Assembly: GCA_030847615.1 (NCBI GenBank)
Contig: JAUMIR010000005.1
Location: forward strand, 105,925,116-105,989,115
Length of the DNA stretch: 64,000 bases
DNA from: Gambelia wislizenii
Lineage: Eukaryota; Chordata; Lepidosauria; Squamata; Crotaphytidae
Direction of reading: 5' to 3'
Shown here: one piece after another, positions 11,691 through 22,967 of the stretch
Layout of the letters: each line of letters opens with the position of its first letter
Position numbering within the stretch: position 1 is the first letter of the stretch
Made by a program: the position numbers and the translations under genes
The notes under the pieces: generated by a model
Seen by the model: only the letters and a program-made list of their open reading frames with translations
Databases searched by the model: none
Told to the model about the DNA's origin: nothing

Positions 11691-12102
11691 GCAGGCTGAA
11701 CTCAGTTGGCAGCAAGGAGAGGAAGCTGAAGAAGACCAAGGGGGAAAGGGAGGGAGAGGAACCAAGACAGGACGGGACAGGAAGGGAAGGGAAGGGAAAG
11801 AAAGAAATCCTTTCTGAGGGAGACAACACTCAAATTCCCCCCCCCCTCTCTCTCTCACACACACACACATTCACCTTCTCCTTGCCGCTCCCTCCAGCTT
11901 CTGCCATGGAGGACTGCTGTTTCTTTCGCTTTCTCTTTGGGTTTGTGAGATGCTGTTTTTTTTTTTAAGCCAGTGGAGGTTTTTGGAGGAGGAGGGTAGG
12001 AGGGGGCTCCTACTGGCTGTCTCCTTCGTCAGATTAAGGAGGCTAGCACTGGGCCCTCTCTTAACCTCGGGGCCCCCCGCCAATGCTGATTTGGCAGACT
12101 GG

Positions 12103-12735
12103 TTCATAGAATCATAGAATCATAGAATTGCAGAGTTGGAAGAGACCACGAGGGCCATCCAGTCCAACCCCCTGCCATGCAGGAAATCATGATCAAAGCA
12201 TCCCCGACAGATGGCCATCCAACCTCTGTTTGAAGACCTCCAAGGAAGGAGACCCCACCATGCTCCGAGGGAGTGTGTTCCACTGCTGAACAGCTCTTAC
12301 TGTCATGTTGAGGTGGAATCTCTGTTCCTGGAGCTCCGTGTTCCAGTCTCTGGAACAGCAGAAAACAAGTCTACTCCATCCTCAACGTGACACCCTTTCA
12401 AATACTTAAACAGGGCTATCATATCGCCTGTTAACCATCTTTTTTCCAGGCTAAACATACCCAGCTTCCTAAGTCTCCTTATAAGGCATCGTTTCCAAAC
12501 CTTTCACCATTTTAGTCGCCCTTCTCTGGACACGCTCCAATTTGTCAATACCCTTTTTGAATTGTGGTGCCCAGAACTGGACACAGTATTCCAGGTGAGG
12601 TCTGACAAGGCAGAATAGAGTGGCACTATTACTTCCCTTGATCTAGACACTATACTTCTATTGATGCAGCCCAAAATCGCATTGGCCTTTTTAGCTGCCG
12701 CATCACACTGTTGACTCATGTTCAACTTGTGGTCT
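12103..12735 (-). mobile_element. CR1 LINE 3' fragment
   Basis: Minus strand. It begins (at 12735) in the end of the CR1 ORF2 frame ([24 protein letters not shown]) and ends in the CR1 3' terminus as repeated TCATAGAATCATAGAA at 12104-12127. Nested in the hAT element. Confidence 0.9.
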
Positions 12736-12763
12736 ACTATATAATAATAATAATAATAATAAT

Positions 12764-13172
12764 AATACAATTTATTTGTATCCCGCCCCTCTACAAAATG
12801 CAATCAGGGCGGCTTACAGCTTTAAGTATTTTTGTTGCTGCAGACCCCCAAGACTTAACTCAAGATTTAAAACCCTAATAATAATTATACCTGATAATAA
12901 TAGTAATAATACAATTATACCATCCATTAAACCTTTGCTCAGAGGTACTGGAGGGGGAGAGAAGACTTTTCTCCTGCTTCTTCCTGCAAGTTTGTGTCTG
13001 GAGCAGACTGAATGACAACACACAGGCCAAGCCAGCCAGCCTTTGCCTTTGCTCCTTTCACTTGGCCACTCCACTGTGGGAAGGAGGTGGGCCAAGCAGC
13101 CTTCAGGCCAGACCCCCTATGAGGACATCACACACCCCTAGGGGTCCATGGACCACAGGTTAAGAACCACTG
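12764..13172 (-). mobile_element. hAT MITE disrupted at its left end by another repeat and (TAA)n
   Basis: The right end GTTAAGAACCACTG (reading to 13172) and interior match 10993-11328 in reverse. At 12764-12835 a different lizard repeat (ATTTGTATCCCGCCCCTCT ... GGGCGGCTTAC) interrupts it. A TAA microsatellite lies just before (12738-12767). Confidence 0.75.
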
Positions 13173-13519
13173 GTCTATATTTTGAGGTGAACAAGCTTGT
13201 GCTTTCCAGAGTAATGCGAGGATCATAATAGAATTATCCTTCCAATCACACACTTCTCTGAATTTTACTGTCCATTCTTCAGCTCCCAAACTGCATATCA
13301 AAATGTGTATAGTAGGGACAATTGCATGAAAAATATGTGTACAATAAGGGAAATTGCTTCCCATAGGGACATGTTAGGGGAAATTGTGTATGAAAATAAC
13401 TGCAAACTTTCATGCACTTTAAAAAGTTTCTGAGACTGATGCAAATATGGGCAGAACAGACTTATGGCTAAATACATGTAAAACTGTCAATGACCAGAAG
13501 TAGACTGAAACCGGCCCTG

Positions 13520-15385
13520 TCTCTAGAACATCTCACCATGTCATAGCACAAATCCTAATATAACAAACCAGATTTATAGGCATCCAGTTGCACATAGCTG
13601 TCTTCCAAGAATCAAACTAGACAGGAAAAAGAGATTCACATGTGTCTGCCTTGCTCACATAAGACACACACACACACACACAGATTCAGCCAGAGAGACA
13701 TACATTTGACAACAGAAGGTATGTGCAGATGGTAAGAGCTAAATTTACTCTCTTGCTCCTATAGTTCCCCAAGCTCAGAGCATTGAAACAGTTACTTTTG
13801 AAGACCACAGTTCTCAGAATCCCAGTGGCCATACTGGCTGAGGGATTCTGGGAGCTGAATAAAGGTTCAAAATTTGGCTGGGCCCTATAACTGAAAGAAC
13901 CTGAGTAGCTCTAATACTCATTGTCGGTGATCTTGTTCTGGAAGAAAAGTACAGTACCCAAAGCAATGTAGTGGTGCAAGGAAAGCCTGTGAGAAGACAG
14001 AGTTAAGCTTTCCAATCCACATATTCCCCCAAGTTAGGATGCCCCCCAAATTATGAGTAAAAAATTTAACTAGGTAAATAAACAACGACAATGACAAAAG
14101 ACTGTTCCCAGCATGTCTGGTTTGGTCCATAAGTTTGTCTTTGCGCTTTGATAAACTGCAAGGATACTTTCAGTTGCCCATCTCCTAGTATTACTAGTCA
14201 AAGGGCAATGTCCAGTTATTCCATCTTTTTTTCTGCTTCCTGGGTATTTTTTGTTACGGCAAAGCGAGGAGAAACAGTCAGAAAGGGGAACTTTTAAAAA
14301 TAAAATAATTCTTGAAGATGTTAAAGCATGTAACAGTTACAGATAATATAACATAGCAAACCCTCCCACCTCGAACAATTCCAAAAGTGGTGTTTAAAGT
14401 ACTGTATAAGTAATACAATTCGTACTGTGAAGGGGTGCATGCTAATTGAGGCAGGATGATAGCACAAATCAAATCTGTGTCTGGAAGCACCCTAAATTAG
14501 CAAGAGTGTGTTCCTTACATTATACTGACATCTGCTGACTGCTAACTTTTCATGCAATGCTCTTCAAACTTAAATGCATTTCATGCAAATCAGGGCCAAT
14601 TCACACATTACACAAATAAGTGTGTGCGTTAAAGGTGTGTAGACAAAAGAAAGGGTCACACAGCAGTCATAATGACTTTGGGGCATCTACACACAGGTTG
14701 TCCCACAGTAGATGTCTCCCAAAGTACAGTTAAAAATGAACTGGAATCCTCTATATGCCCACTCAGAAATAAGCCTTCTTCAAACTTCGTGGGAGATTTG
14801 TTCCCAGCTAGACCTATGTACAGCTTTGCACCCTGAATCTTCTGTCTCTCTGCTTCCCATTTTAGGGTGTGCGCCTTACTTATGTTTTGGGAGAAGTATT
14901 TATTTATTTATTTATTATTTAATTAATTTATATGCCGTCTTTCTCCCAGAAGGGACCTAAGGCGGCTCACAAAATACGTATAAAAATACCTTGTCTTAAG
15001 CAGTGGGGTCAGGATGTCTGACACTTTCTAGGGATGGCATTTCTTCACAAATCCATTTGTGGAAGAAACACCATGGCAAAAAAAGCTCCTAACCTCCCCC
15101 TTCTGGGAGATTTCTTCAGTAAATAGACCCACAAACCCGTCGTGGCTAGGCAGAGACACCCCCCCACAAAAAAAAAAAAAATCCCACCTAGCTACTCCTA
15201 TTTTATTTTACTGAACCCGGTAAGTGAAGTCTTATTGTGACACACTCTGCTTGCACCATTTTCCCAAATAGGAGACAAAGCAGTGAGGACCCCGTCCCTG
15301 GCTTCTTTTCATTCAAAATACTACCATTACCTTAAAAAAAAAAAAAAACACCCAGTAAAGGAGAGCAAAACTTTTTTTTCGTCCC
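13520..15385. other. FAM114A1 intron 1, right part
   Basis: Mostly unique AT-rich sequence with no gene. It holds a (CA)n run near 13665-13682 and a degraded LINE tail with (TTTA)n at 14888-14990. Confidence 0.5.
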
Positions 15386-15399
15386 TTAGGTGAGAGGAG

Positions 15400-15830
15400 G
15401 AAAGTGAGTTTCTAAACGTCCCTCTCCCTCAGTAGTGTGAGTGGAGGGGAAAAGAAGAGCCCGAAAGAAGCCGTATTTCGCCCTCAGCTTACCGCCGACG
15501 AGCCGGTGCCTGCCTGGCGCGCCCCTGGCCTTCGCTCTCTCCGCCCGGCCACGTCGGCACAGGGTGGGAATGGGTGGGCGAGGGACAGAGGGCGGGCGGG
15601 AAGGCCGAGCTTTCTCTCTTTGGGCCCGGCCCTCCACTCAGCTCCCAGGCTTGTCTGCTAGCTCGAAGGGTTGGTCTATTGGCGGCCTAAATTACTCCAA
15701 AGAGGAGGAAAGAGAGAAAAGCGCGCGACTCTCTTCGGTTATTATTTCCCCCCTCATACCAGGACGGGACAGACTAGAGGCGCCCCCTGGCCTCGGACCG
15801 CTCCCTTTCCCTACTTCTCGGGATATTTGG
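15400..15830 (-). promoter_or_regulatory. FAM114A1: CpG-rich block: candidate FAM114A1 promoter and non-coding exon 1
   Basis: This is the most CpG-dense non-repetitive stretch in the left half of the window. On the minus strand a good splice donor (GGCG then GTAAGC) falls at 15488-15492, so a non-coding exon 1 could end at 15493 and splice to the acceptor at 7672. That gives a first intron of about 7.8 kb. No TATA box is evident, as is usual for a CpG-island promoter. A role as a shared bidirectional promoter for the TLR cluster is possible but not shown. Open frames here are GC-bias artefacts. Exon assignment is inference from position and the donor site. Confidence 0.55.
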
Positions 15831-15935
15831 TTTTATTTTGGGAATTCTGTCACAAAGCTGACTTTTTTGCTCCTTGAGGCAAGGCTGCAAATGGCGCCCA
15901 CCCAAATCAAGGTGCATTATACCCCAAGCCAACTA

Positions 15936-16157
15936 CAGTTGTCCCTCCCTATCCACGGATTTGAGTACTGTATTCACGACTTCAAAATATTTTTTAAAAA
16001 ATAATAATCCAAAAAGCAAATCTTGATTTTGCCATCTTGTATAAGGGACACCATTTTTGCTATGCCATTGCATATAATGGGACTTGAGTATTCACGGATT
16101 TTTGGTATCCATGGGGGTTCCTGGAACCAAACCCCAGTGAATATGAAGGGACAACTG
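15936..16157 (+). mobile_element. Pogo/Tigger-like MITE
   Basis: 222 bp with ends CAGTTGTCCCTCCCTATCC and GAAGGGACAACTG and TA target duplications. Confidence 0.88.
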
Positions 16158-16161
16158 TATA

Positions 16162-16385
16162 GACCAAATCCACACTATATAAATAATTCAGTTTGAATCC
16201 GGATCTTTTTTTTTTTCTTGCCATGGTTCCTTCCTATTGAATCCTTGGGTTTGTAGTTTTACAAGGCCTTTAGCCTTCTCTGCCAAAGAATGCTGGTGCC
16301 TCATCAAACTACAAATCCCAGGATTCCATAGGAAGGCGCCATGGCAAATAATGCAGTTTCAAATTGGATTATTTGTGCAGTGTGA
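16162..16385. repeat. Near-palindromic MITE
   Basis: Both halves carry GGATTTGTAGTTT/AAACTACAAATCCCAG and CC(T/A)ATNGAATCC arms, making a long imperfect hairpin. The same family is at 21690-21900, 23516-23737 and 54850-55062. Confidence 0.7.
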
Positions 16386-16527
16386 TGCACCACATGTTAT
16401 TTTTGGCACAGGATGGAGGAAATCTCACAAGGCATGGCTTCCATTTCCTGGGAGTATACGGTAAATAACGGTGTATGTTTTTGTTGTCTATCTTCAAGTC
16501 ATTTTTTTTTAAACTTATGGCGGCCTT

Positions 16528-16700
16528 AAGACAGATCTATCATGGGGCTTTCTTGGCAAGATTTGTTCAGAGGGGGGTTGCCAGTTGCCCTCCTGTGAGG
16601 CTGAGAGAATGTGACTTGTGGCTGCCCATTGGGTTTCCATGGCCGAACAGGGTTCTAATCTGGTCTCCAGAGTCTTATTTCAACACCAAACCATTACCGC
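16528..16700 (-). mobile_element. tRNA-derived SINE, partial
   Basis: The minus-strand copy has TTCTTGGCAAGATTTGTTCAG and GGTTTCCATGGCCGA landmarks of the Sauria-type SINE. Confidence 0.75.
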
Positions 16701-17270
16701 TAAGGCGATAAAATGGGGTGTTGTTTTTTCTTTTTTTGTAAAGGCAAAATATCACTCTATCACACTTTAAAAATAATTTAAAAAAAAACAGGCGGCAGCA
16801 AATTGTGGTAAGTAAAAACGTGAGTAATTCACTTGCAGCTGCCATCTGGATCCACAGGCATGTGAAGCTTAGGCCTGCCCCCCCCAAAAAAATTAAGGTA
16901 AATCGCAGCTGCTGCAAATTGCCATTACGGCAGAGCAATCTGCTTCTTTTCCCTTATTTAGATGAGCCCAACTTCAGTTGCTGCAAATTGAATTCATAGA
17001 ACAAATGTGGTTTGCACTCAGCCACATTTGAGGGAGAGGAGAGGACAGAATCTGGCTCTTTTCAGTAAACTCGGGCAAAAGCAAACTGCTGCAGCCTCTC
17101 CTAGCTTGTGCGTTCTTCCTAATTAGTAACTTTTACCATCTTGGCCACACTCTGATGTTGCTCGGCCTCATGTGTCCTGGTTTTCATCTGTAACATGAAA
17201 CATAAAATTGTTTTCATCTGTAAAATGAAACATACATATACATACACACACACTATATACATACAGATAT
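16701..17270. other. No supported gene
   Basis: Unique sequence with homopolymer runs, presumably between FAM114A1 and the TLR cluster. Nothing recognised. Confidence 0.45.
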
Positions 17271-17930
17271 GTGTATATGCATACATGTTTATATTCTACT
17301 AATACCCATTGTGGGGCCCAAGGCAGCTCACAGCATAGATTAAAACAGAGCACAGCTAATATCAATCATAATATTAAAAAACCCTATCATATTCAAACAG
17401 CACTACATTTTAAAAAAAGGTTAAAAACATTTTAAAACATAGCAGCTGAGGGGGGGGTGGAGAGTACAGTATGCCCCATTAAAAGGTATTTCTGCAGAAA
17501 CCAGGGCCAAAAGCCTGCCTAAACAAGAAGGTGTTTGCCTGGAGGAAAATGAGGAGGCCAACCTGACTTCCTGTAGAGGGACTTCTACAGACTGGGAGTA
17601 GTCGTGGAGAAGCTCTGCACCTGTGTCCTCCCCAGGTATACCCATGAAGATGGTAGAATTAAGAAAAAGCTTTCTGCTGAAGATCTAGGAACTTGGGTAG
17701 GCTTATATAAGGAGATATATGTCGGTGTGGACCCAAGCTGTATAGGGCTGTATAAGTCATGACCAGCGCTTTGAATTGTGCTTGGAAAGGGACCAGTAGC
17801 CAGTGAAGCTGTTGTAATGGGAATTACATTACCACCATAATCAGCACCAGTCAACAGTCTGGCTACAGTATTTTGGACCTGCTTAAGTTTCTAAGCCCTT
17901 TCCAAAAGCAGACTCACACTAAAGTGCACT
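17270..17930 (-). repeat. Old LINE-type tail repeat
   Basis: Contains AAGGCAGCTCACAGCA and the GAGGACACAGGTG/CTTCTACAG blocks typical of degraded lizard LINE or SINE tails. It is too decayed to classify. Confidence 0.45.
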
Positions 17931-17939
17931 ATAATAATT

Positions 17940-18320
17940 TAAGACAGTCAGCATGATGTAGTGGTTTAAGTGCTGGGCTAGGACTCCAGGAAAACAGAGC
18001 TGGCATCCTCACTTGGGTGATCTTGGGCAAGTCACACTGTCTCAGCCTAAAAGGGAAGGCAATAGGAAATCTCTGAAGAATATCTGTGTGCACGTGTGTG
18101 TATTGGTTGTATTCCTTCATATCAGAGCCAGTCCAGTGTTGTGATCTGAGTGCTGGAGTGGTTCAAATCGCCACTCAGCCATAGAAACCCACTGAATCAC
18201 ACTCTCTCAGCCTCAGAGGGTGTTCTCAGCAAGAGGAGATTTGCTGTTGCCTTAAGGACAAGAAAGTTTCACTTGTCCAAGGTGACTCAGTGGATTTCCA
18301 TGACTGAGCAAGGATAAACA
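17940..18320 (+). mobile_element. Two successive tRNA-derived SINE copies, both partial
   Basis: The first starts near AGCATGATGTAGTGGTTTAAG (17950). The second starts at GAGCCAGTCCAGTGTTGTGA (18124). Both continue into GGGCAAGTCACACTNTCTCAGCC-type text and then diverge. Confidence 0.7.
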
Positions 18321-18329
18321 CACACATAT

Positions 18330-19355
18330 AGACACACAGAATAAATAAACAGAAATTTGCTCCTTTTTCGTGAGAATGTAAGAAAGACTCTTGCTTGGTC
18401 AGATAAAAGCCCTGCCCAGCTTTTTTGTTCACACAGTTACCAACCAGATGCCCAGGGAGATGTCCCCAGGCAGGACAGGAGTGCAATGGCACCCCCCAGG
18501 TCCTGTTCTTTGGCAACTGATATACAGTGATACAAGACTAGCTGCTACTGGCAGACCACCACAAATTGACACCCTCCATGAATTTGTCAAATCCTCTTAA
18601 ACCTGATCAAATGGTAGGTAATATCTGCTGGCTGAGGTAGTCCTCTTACCCCACCTGGTGGTAGGATTTGCACTGATCTGTTCATTAATTGAACTTTTCA
18701 TTATTTCAACTTTTCTAGCATCCTCTTCCAAATAACCTTTGACGCTTTGATCAGTCTTTTTCCAAAATGTCTGTCTCTGTCAAAAATCAAACTGGTATCT
18801 AACGTAATATAATCCTAGTCATGATTACTTGAAACCACAGTTGGGGAGCAGAGTCACTGTCGACTTTGTTCTGTCTCCTTCAGGTCTCTGTTCCTCACTT
18901 TCTGTTGAGGTTAAGGTGTTAGTAGCTTTTCATTCTACAAAAATATGGAACCAATTGAAACAGTCTACTCCGTGACTCTAATAGATTCTAATGGATTCCT
19001 ATGGCTCTGGGGCATTTTTGGTTAATGCTGGTGCTCATGTTGAAACCCTAGTGATCTCTGTAATTGGACAGAATATTTGGGTGGTTTTTCCTAAGCTGCT
19101 TCTTCCATTAACCAGATCCAGTGTAGCACTTTTGCAACACATTTTAGCTGAGAACAATGAAGCAAGTGGGAAGATAGATATTGTCGTTCACATGCAGAAA
19201 GATTTGTGATGAATCCACTTGAACATAGATATGAGCCCACTGTCACTTCTGTGATGGCCCAGTTCTTTTAATCTGTGATGACACTTTCCCAGGGTTGTAC
19301 AGCAGACCTTTTCCAGGTGGTATGGGACTGGGGTGGTATGGGACTAAGTTCCCTG
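18330..19355. other. No supported gene
   Basis: Unique-looking sequence. Open frames at 18391-18600 and 18991-19209 have no recognised domain and are treated as chance. Confidence 0.45.
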
Positions 19356-19361
19356 AAGGCA

Positions 19362-19560
19362 CCAGGTCCTGTCTGATCTTGAAAGCTAAGCAGGGTCAGG
19401 CCTAGTTAGCACTTTGATGGGGGATTGCCAAGGAATACCAGGTACTGTATGCTATATTTCAGAGGAAGGCAAAACCTCAGAGGATTCCTCACCTGAGAAA
19501 ACCCTATGAAACTCATGGGGTCACCATAAGTCATGCCTTGCAATTCTGTGGATTACTATT
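19362..19560 (+). mobile_element. 5S-rRNA-derived SINE
   Basis: The head CAGGTCCTGTCTGATCTTGAAAGCTAAGCAGGGTC follows the internal promoter half of 5S rRNA, and the tail is CACCATAAGTCA-type text shared with tRNA SINEs. It is not a functional 5S gene: the 5' part is missing and the rest has diverged. Confidence 0.8.
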
Positions 19561-20327
19561 GATTCTCTCATGCTGTTTGATAGCCATATTAAAATTGCTG
19601 GGAGAAGTCCTCCAGAGATCTGATCTGAGGTTTCACCAGTCTATAGGTGACACCCAGCTTTATTTTACTTGTGGCTGATGGTGGTTTAATGGTAAGATGA
19701 CTTTAATTTCAAATATGCAATGAATAACAGAGCCTCGTCAAAAACAACCAACCTAAGCATACTTTGCCATTCTACAGCCATCTTTTCTTTGGTGCATACA
19801 TCCTTTCCAGTGATTGATTTCATACTTTCAGTAATTAAAAAGTGGAAGGCCGATGGCCCAGATGGAGCAGACTCCCCCTGCCCAGGATGTGTTGCCCTCT
19901 CTCAGCTCTGCCTGGATCCCCCCAGCCAGGCTCCCTCGGCCCAGCAGCTGTCAAGGGCTGGGGTGTCTGGCTGGACAGGCTGCTACAGTTGTTGCGGCTG
20001 CCCAAATGCATGAGGACCATTCGGAATCTAGGTGAATTCTTTGAGGATTTGTTTGCCATGTACAGAACCCCTTAGCTAAGAAGCAGCATGGGATAGTAGA
20101 CCATTTTTGGGGTCAGACTGATTCCTGCTGTTGATGTTCTTAAGAATTTCAGTTGTTTCTTAAAGCTGAAACTGACAGCAGCCTGGTTAACAATGAATTT
20201 CAAATAAATAAACAGACATTTTAAAACAACAACAAAGTAATAGTACTGGGCACCGAAATGGGCGGGAGGGATACCATTTGAGTAGACGGTAGCCTGTCTT
20301 TTCCCCATCAGAAGACTCTCAGATAAG

Positions 20328-20555
20328 GAGCCAGTATGGTGTAGTAGTTTGGGCACTGGGCTTTGGAAAACAGGGTTCGAATCCCTGCTTGGCTGTGGAA
20401 ACTCACTGGGTTACTTTGGGCAATTCATACTCTCTCAGCCTCAGAGGAAGGCAAAGGCAACCCCCTCTCTGAACAATCTTGCCATGAAAACGTTGTGATA
20501 GGGTCACCTTAGCATCACCATAAGATGGAAACGATTTGAAGGCCCTAAGATAATA
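20328..20555 (+). mobile_element. tRNA-derived SINE, near full length
   Basis: Starts GAGCCAGTATGGTGTAGTAG, with the B box GGGTTCGAATCCC at 20373-20385, then the TTGGGCAATTCATACTCTC body and GTGATAGGGTCACCTTAGC tail. Confidence 0.85.
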
Positions 20556-20937
20556 TTGTTTTACAAGGGAGATTTTTTTAAAAAAAAACTTGTCCTTAAA
20601 AGTGCTTAAAATATTTTAAACAGTAAGCAGTTTTTAGAGTAGTGGTGATGGGAATCGGAGTAATATGAAGAATAAAGGGCTCCTCCTCCTGCAAATGAGA
20701 ACCAACTCCAGCCCTCCAGATTGGGTTCTACCTCCTGTCATCTTCAGCTACCATTATTAATGGGCAGGGAGGACAAAACAACATCGGAACGCCCCTCTCC
20801 CCAAAGAACTGCAACAGTAGCAATTAAGCATCCAGAAGTGAGAAGGAGAATAGATTTCTGTATGTGTGCTGGGCTCCCTTACACATCTTAACCTGAGAAG
20901 TACAGAGGTGCAGAAGCGTCGGTCCCTTTCTGCAAAC

Positions 20938-21208
20938 TTTCTGCAAAGTATCTGAAGGCTAAATTAGAAGAGATGACACAACAGTATCAGAAGCCATAGC
21001 TTGGAAAGTTACTTTTTGGGACTACAACTCCCAGAGTTGGGGGGGGGGCGGTGGTTGCAGTCCACAGCTAATTTTTCTAACCTCTGAATCAACTTTCCAG
21101 TCTTTTCAAATTTTGAAAAAAGTGACTGTTTCAGTTGCCTTCCCACTTCCTTTCAAATCTTATTAGCACTTGCTTGAACCTCGTGATCTTGCAGAGACTG
21201 CACGTTCT
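20938..21208 (+). repeat. Direct duplication, copy 1 (about 270 bp)
   Basis: This block recurs at 22705-22967 in the same orientation with only scattered substitutions and small indels, mostly in the G-run at 21043 and around it. Both copies begin at a TTTCTGCAAAGTATCTG stretch and end at GCACGTTCT. It lies directly before the GC-rich candidate promoter of TLR copy A. No terminal inverted repeat is seen, so it looks like a local segmental duplication rather than a transposon. Confidence 0.85.
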
Positions 21209-21570
21209 GATTCCCGCAGCTCGGTCTTGAATAAGGAACTGGGGAAAGGACTCCAGCTGTGTTAGGGACGAGAGTCTTCAGCGTCGACAGGGGGAAGAAG
21301 GAAGAAATGATCCCTCCCTGTTCTTGAGCATTTTATTTCCCACCCCGCTTGTTGCTGGTTTTCTTTTGTGCCGGAAAGGCAGGGACGAAGGAGGGGAGGG
21401 ACTCTTTCTCTCCACCCTTCTCCTCCAGTCCTGGGACCAGCGAGAGCTTTGGATCTGAAAAGGACCAACATAGATGGATCCACGTGCTGCATTTTTCACC
21501 AGAGTCGAGGGGCGAACTCTGTTCGAAGCAGGCAGAAAAAACAAGAAGGGACGTGATGATGGTGGGTTAC
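21190..21570 (+). promoter_or_regulatory. Candidate promoter/first-exon region of TLR copy A
   Basis: A moderately GC- and CpG-rich unique segment about 5.5 kb upstream of the TLR copy A coding exon. TLR1-family genes usually have a non-coding first exon several kb upstream, and the coding exon here does begin with a splice acceptor. No convincing donor or strong similarity to the copy B promoter at 46.2 kb was found, so the assignment rests on position and composition only. Confidence 0.3.
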
Positions 21571-21689
21571 CACTCTCCTTGCTCGCCCTTTCTTTTGGTA
21601 GTGCCGGTTCTTTAATGTTTCTGTGCGATGCAGTCCTACGCCTGATTACTCAGAAGTAAGCCCGTTGTATTCAGTGAGGCTTGAATATA

Positions 21690-21900
21690 CCTGGGGAGAT
21701 CCACACTAGGGAAATTATCCAGGTTGAAACTGGATTATTTGCACGGCTCCTTTCCTATGGAATCCTGGGATTTGTAGTTTGGTAAGGGCACCAGCACTCT
21801 TTGTCAGAGAAGGCTAAAGGCCTTGTAAAACTACAAATCCCAGGACTCCATAGGAAGACGCTATGCAAATGCTATAATCCAGTTTCTCTTTCAGACTTGA
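21690..21900. repeat. Near-palindromic MITE
   Basis: Inverted halves share CTGGGATTTGTAGTTTGG and AAACTACAAATCCCAGG plus AAACTGGATTAT/ATAATCCAGTTT arms. Confidence 0.75.
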
Positions 21901-21972
21901 CAGACTGCTTTTGGTGTCAAGATTATCATTATTCAAATAAGGATCCCAATCTATGCATTCCTAATACTAACT

Positions 21973-22060
21973 ACAGTGGGCCCTTGGTATGTATGCACTG
22001 GAGTTTGGTTCCAGGACCCCGTGTGGATACAAAAATATGTGGAGAAAGGCTGTAATCCCA
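21973..22060 (+). mobile_element. Pogo-like MITE, left fragment
   Basis: Has TACAGTGGGCCCTTGGTAT and TTGGTTCCAGGACCCC. The right end is missing. Confidence 0.55.
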
Positions 22061-22334
22061 CTGAGCTCTATCTAGCAAGTGTATGTTTAAAGAAGTGCAG
22101 CTTTTCCATCCTTCATAATTTTCCCCATTTCTCCAGTTTACTAGGAAATTCACAACATATTTGCTTTTTCTTTATATTTTCTCTACTCAGTTTCTCCCAT
22201 GCAATTTCTTTAATTTCTTCAGGTTTTACCCCTAGATGAGATTGGGGGGGGGGTTCTGGGATACTTTGGCTTAGACTAGGATCCCTGAGAATGTGCAGAA
22301 GTCTTGACTTTGTGTACATGAATGTACATACCTT

Positions 22335-22550
22335 CAAGTTCCCTGTTGATTTATGGCAACCCTGTGAATTTCATAGGTATTTCTTCAGCAAGGAATACTC
22401 AAGAGGTGGTATTGCCAGTTCCTTCCTATGAAATATAGCGTACAGCACCTGGTATTCATTGGCAATCTCCCATCCAAGTATTAACCAGGGCTGACCCTGC
22501 TTAGCTTCCAAGATCAAATGGGATCTGGTGCCTTTAGGATACTGGCAGCA
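22335..22550 (-). mobile_element. 5S-rRNA-derived SINE
   Basis: The reverse complement carries AGGCACCAGATCC, AGCTAAGCAGGGTCAGCCCTG and GGGAGATTGCCAATGAATAC, the same family as 19362-19560. Confidence 0.8.
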
Positions 22551-22704
22551 GAATCCCTGGTGGATTAGGAGATCCTTTGGGAGGGCTAGTAGTGATCTTT
22601 AGTTCTAAAAAATCTGGCATGAGAGACAGAAGCTTCTTTTTCCTGTAAAAAGAAGTTGCGTTTTCCTGTAGTGAACCACATCTTCACAAACACTTAGTAT
22701 TTCT

Positions 22705-22967
22705 TTTCTGCAAAGTATCTGAAGGCTAAATTAGAAGAGATGACACAACAGTATCAGAATCCATAGCTTGGAAAGTTACTTTTTGGGGCTACAACTCCCA
22801 GAGTTGGGGGGGGTTTGCAATCCACAGCTAATTTTTCTAACCTCTGAATCAACTTTCCAGTCTTTTCAAATTTTGAAAAAAGTTACTGTTTCAGTTGCTT
22901 TCCCACTTCCTTTCAAATCTTATTAGCATTTGCTGAACCTCGTGATCTTGCAGAGATTGCACGTTCT
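22705..22967 (+). repeat. Direct duplication, copy 2 (about 263 bp)
   Basis: Second copy of the block at 20938-21208, 1.5 kb downstream. It keeps the same borders but has a shorter G-run. It follows a minus-strand 5S-derived SINE and the spacer after the GC-rich block at 21.2-21.6 kb. Confidence 0.85.

Larger units (their letters stand above)
9781..13519 (+). mobile_element. 3.7-kb hAT-type element with exact 8-bp target duplication
   Basis: The ends are inverted repeats CAGGGCCGGTTTAAGG and TGAAACCGGCCCTG. The flanks are an exact 8-bp duplication TCTCTAGA (9773-9780 and 13520-13527), the hAT hallmark. The first 115 bp match the reverse complement of the small element at 25111-25335. No transposase frame is seen. 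Much of the interior is later insertions: a pogo-like MITE (9896-10131), two CR1 pieces, two other hAT MITEs and a SINE. Confidence 0.85.

Noticed and set aside
11483..12107. 161-codon frame with a Lys/Glu-rich stretch
   Set aside because: Starts in a tRNA-derived SINE and ends in low-complexity CA and T runs.
15386..16004. 187-codon frame and overlapping frames in the CpG island
   Set aside because: GC-bias artefact. The 3' part runs into a pogo-like MITE.
19362..19560. Possible 5S rRNA gene
   Set aside because: Only the internal-promoter half matches and the tail is SINE-like. A second diverged copy lies at 22335-22550.
20328..20400. Possible tRNA gene
   Set aside because: Boxes are present, but the cloverleaf is decayed and continues into the SINE body seen at many places.
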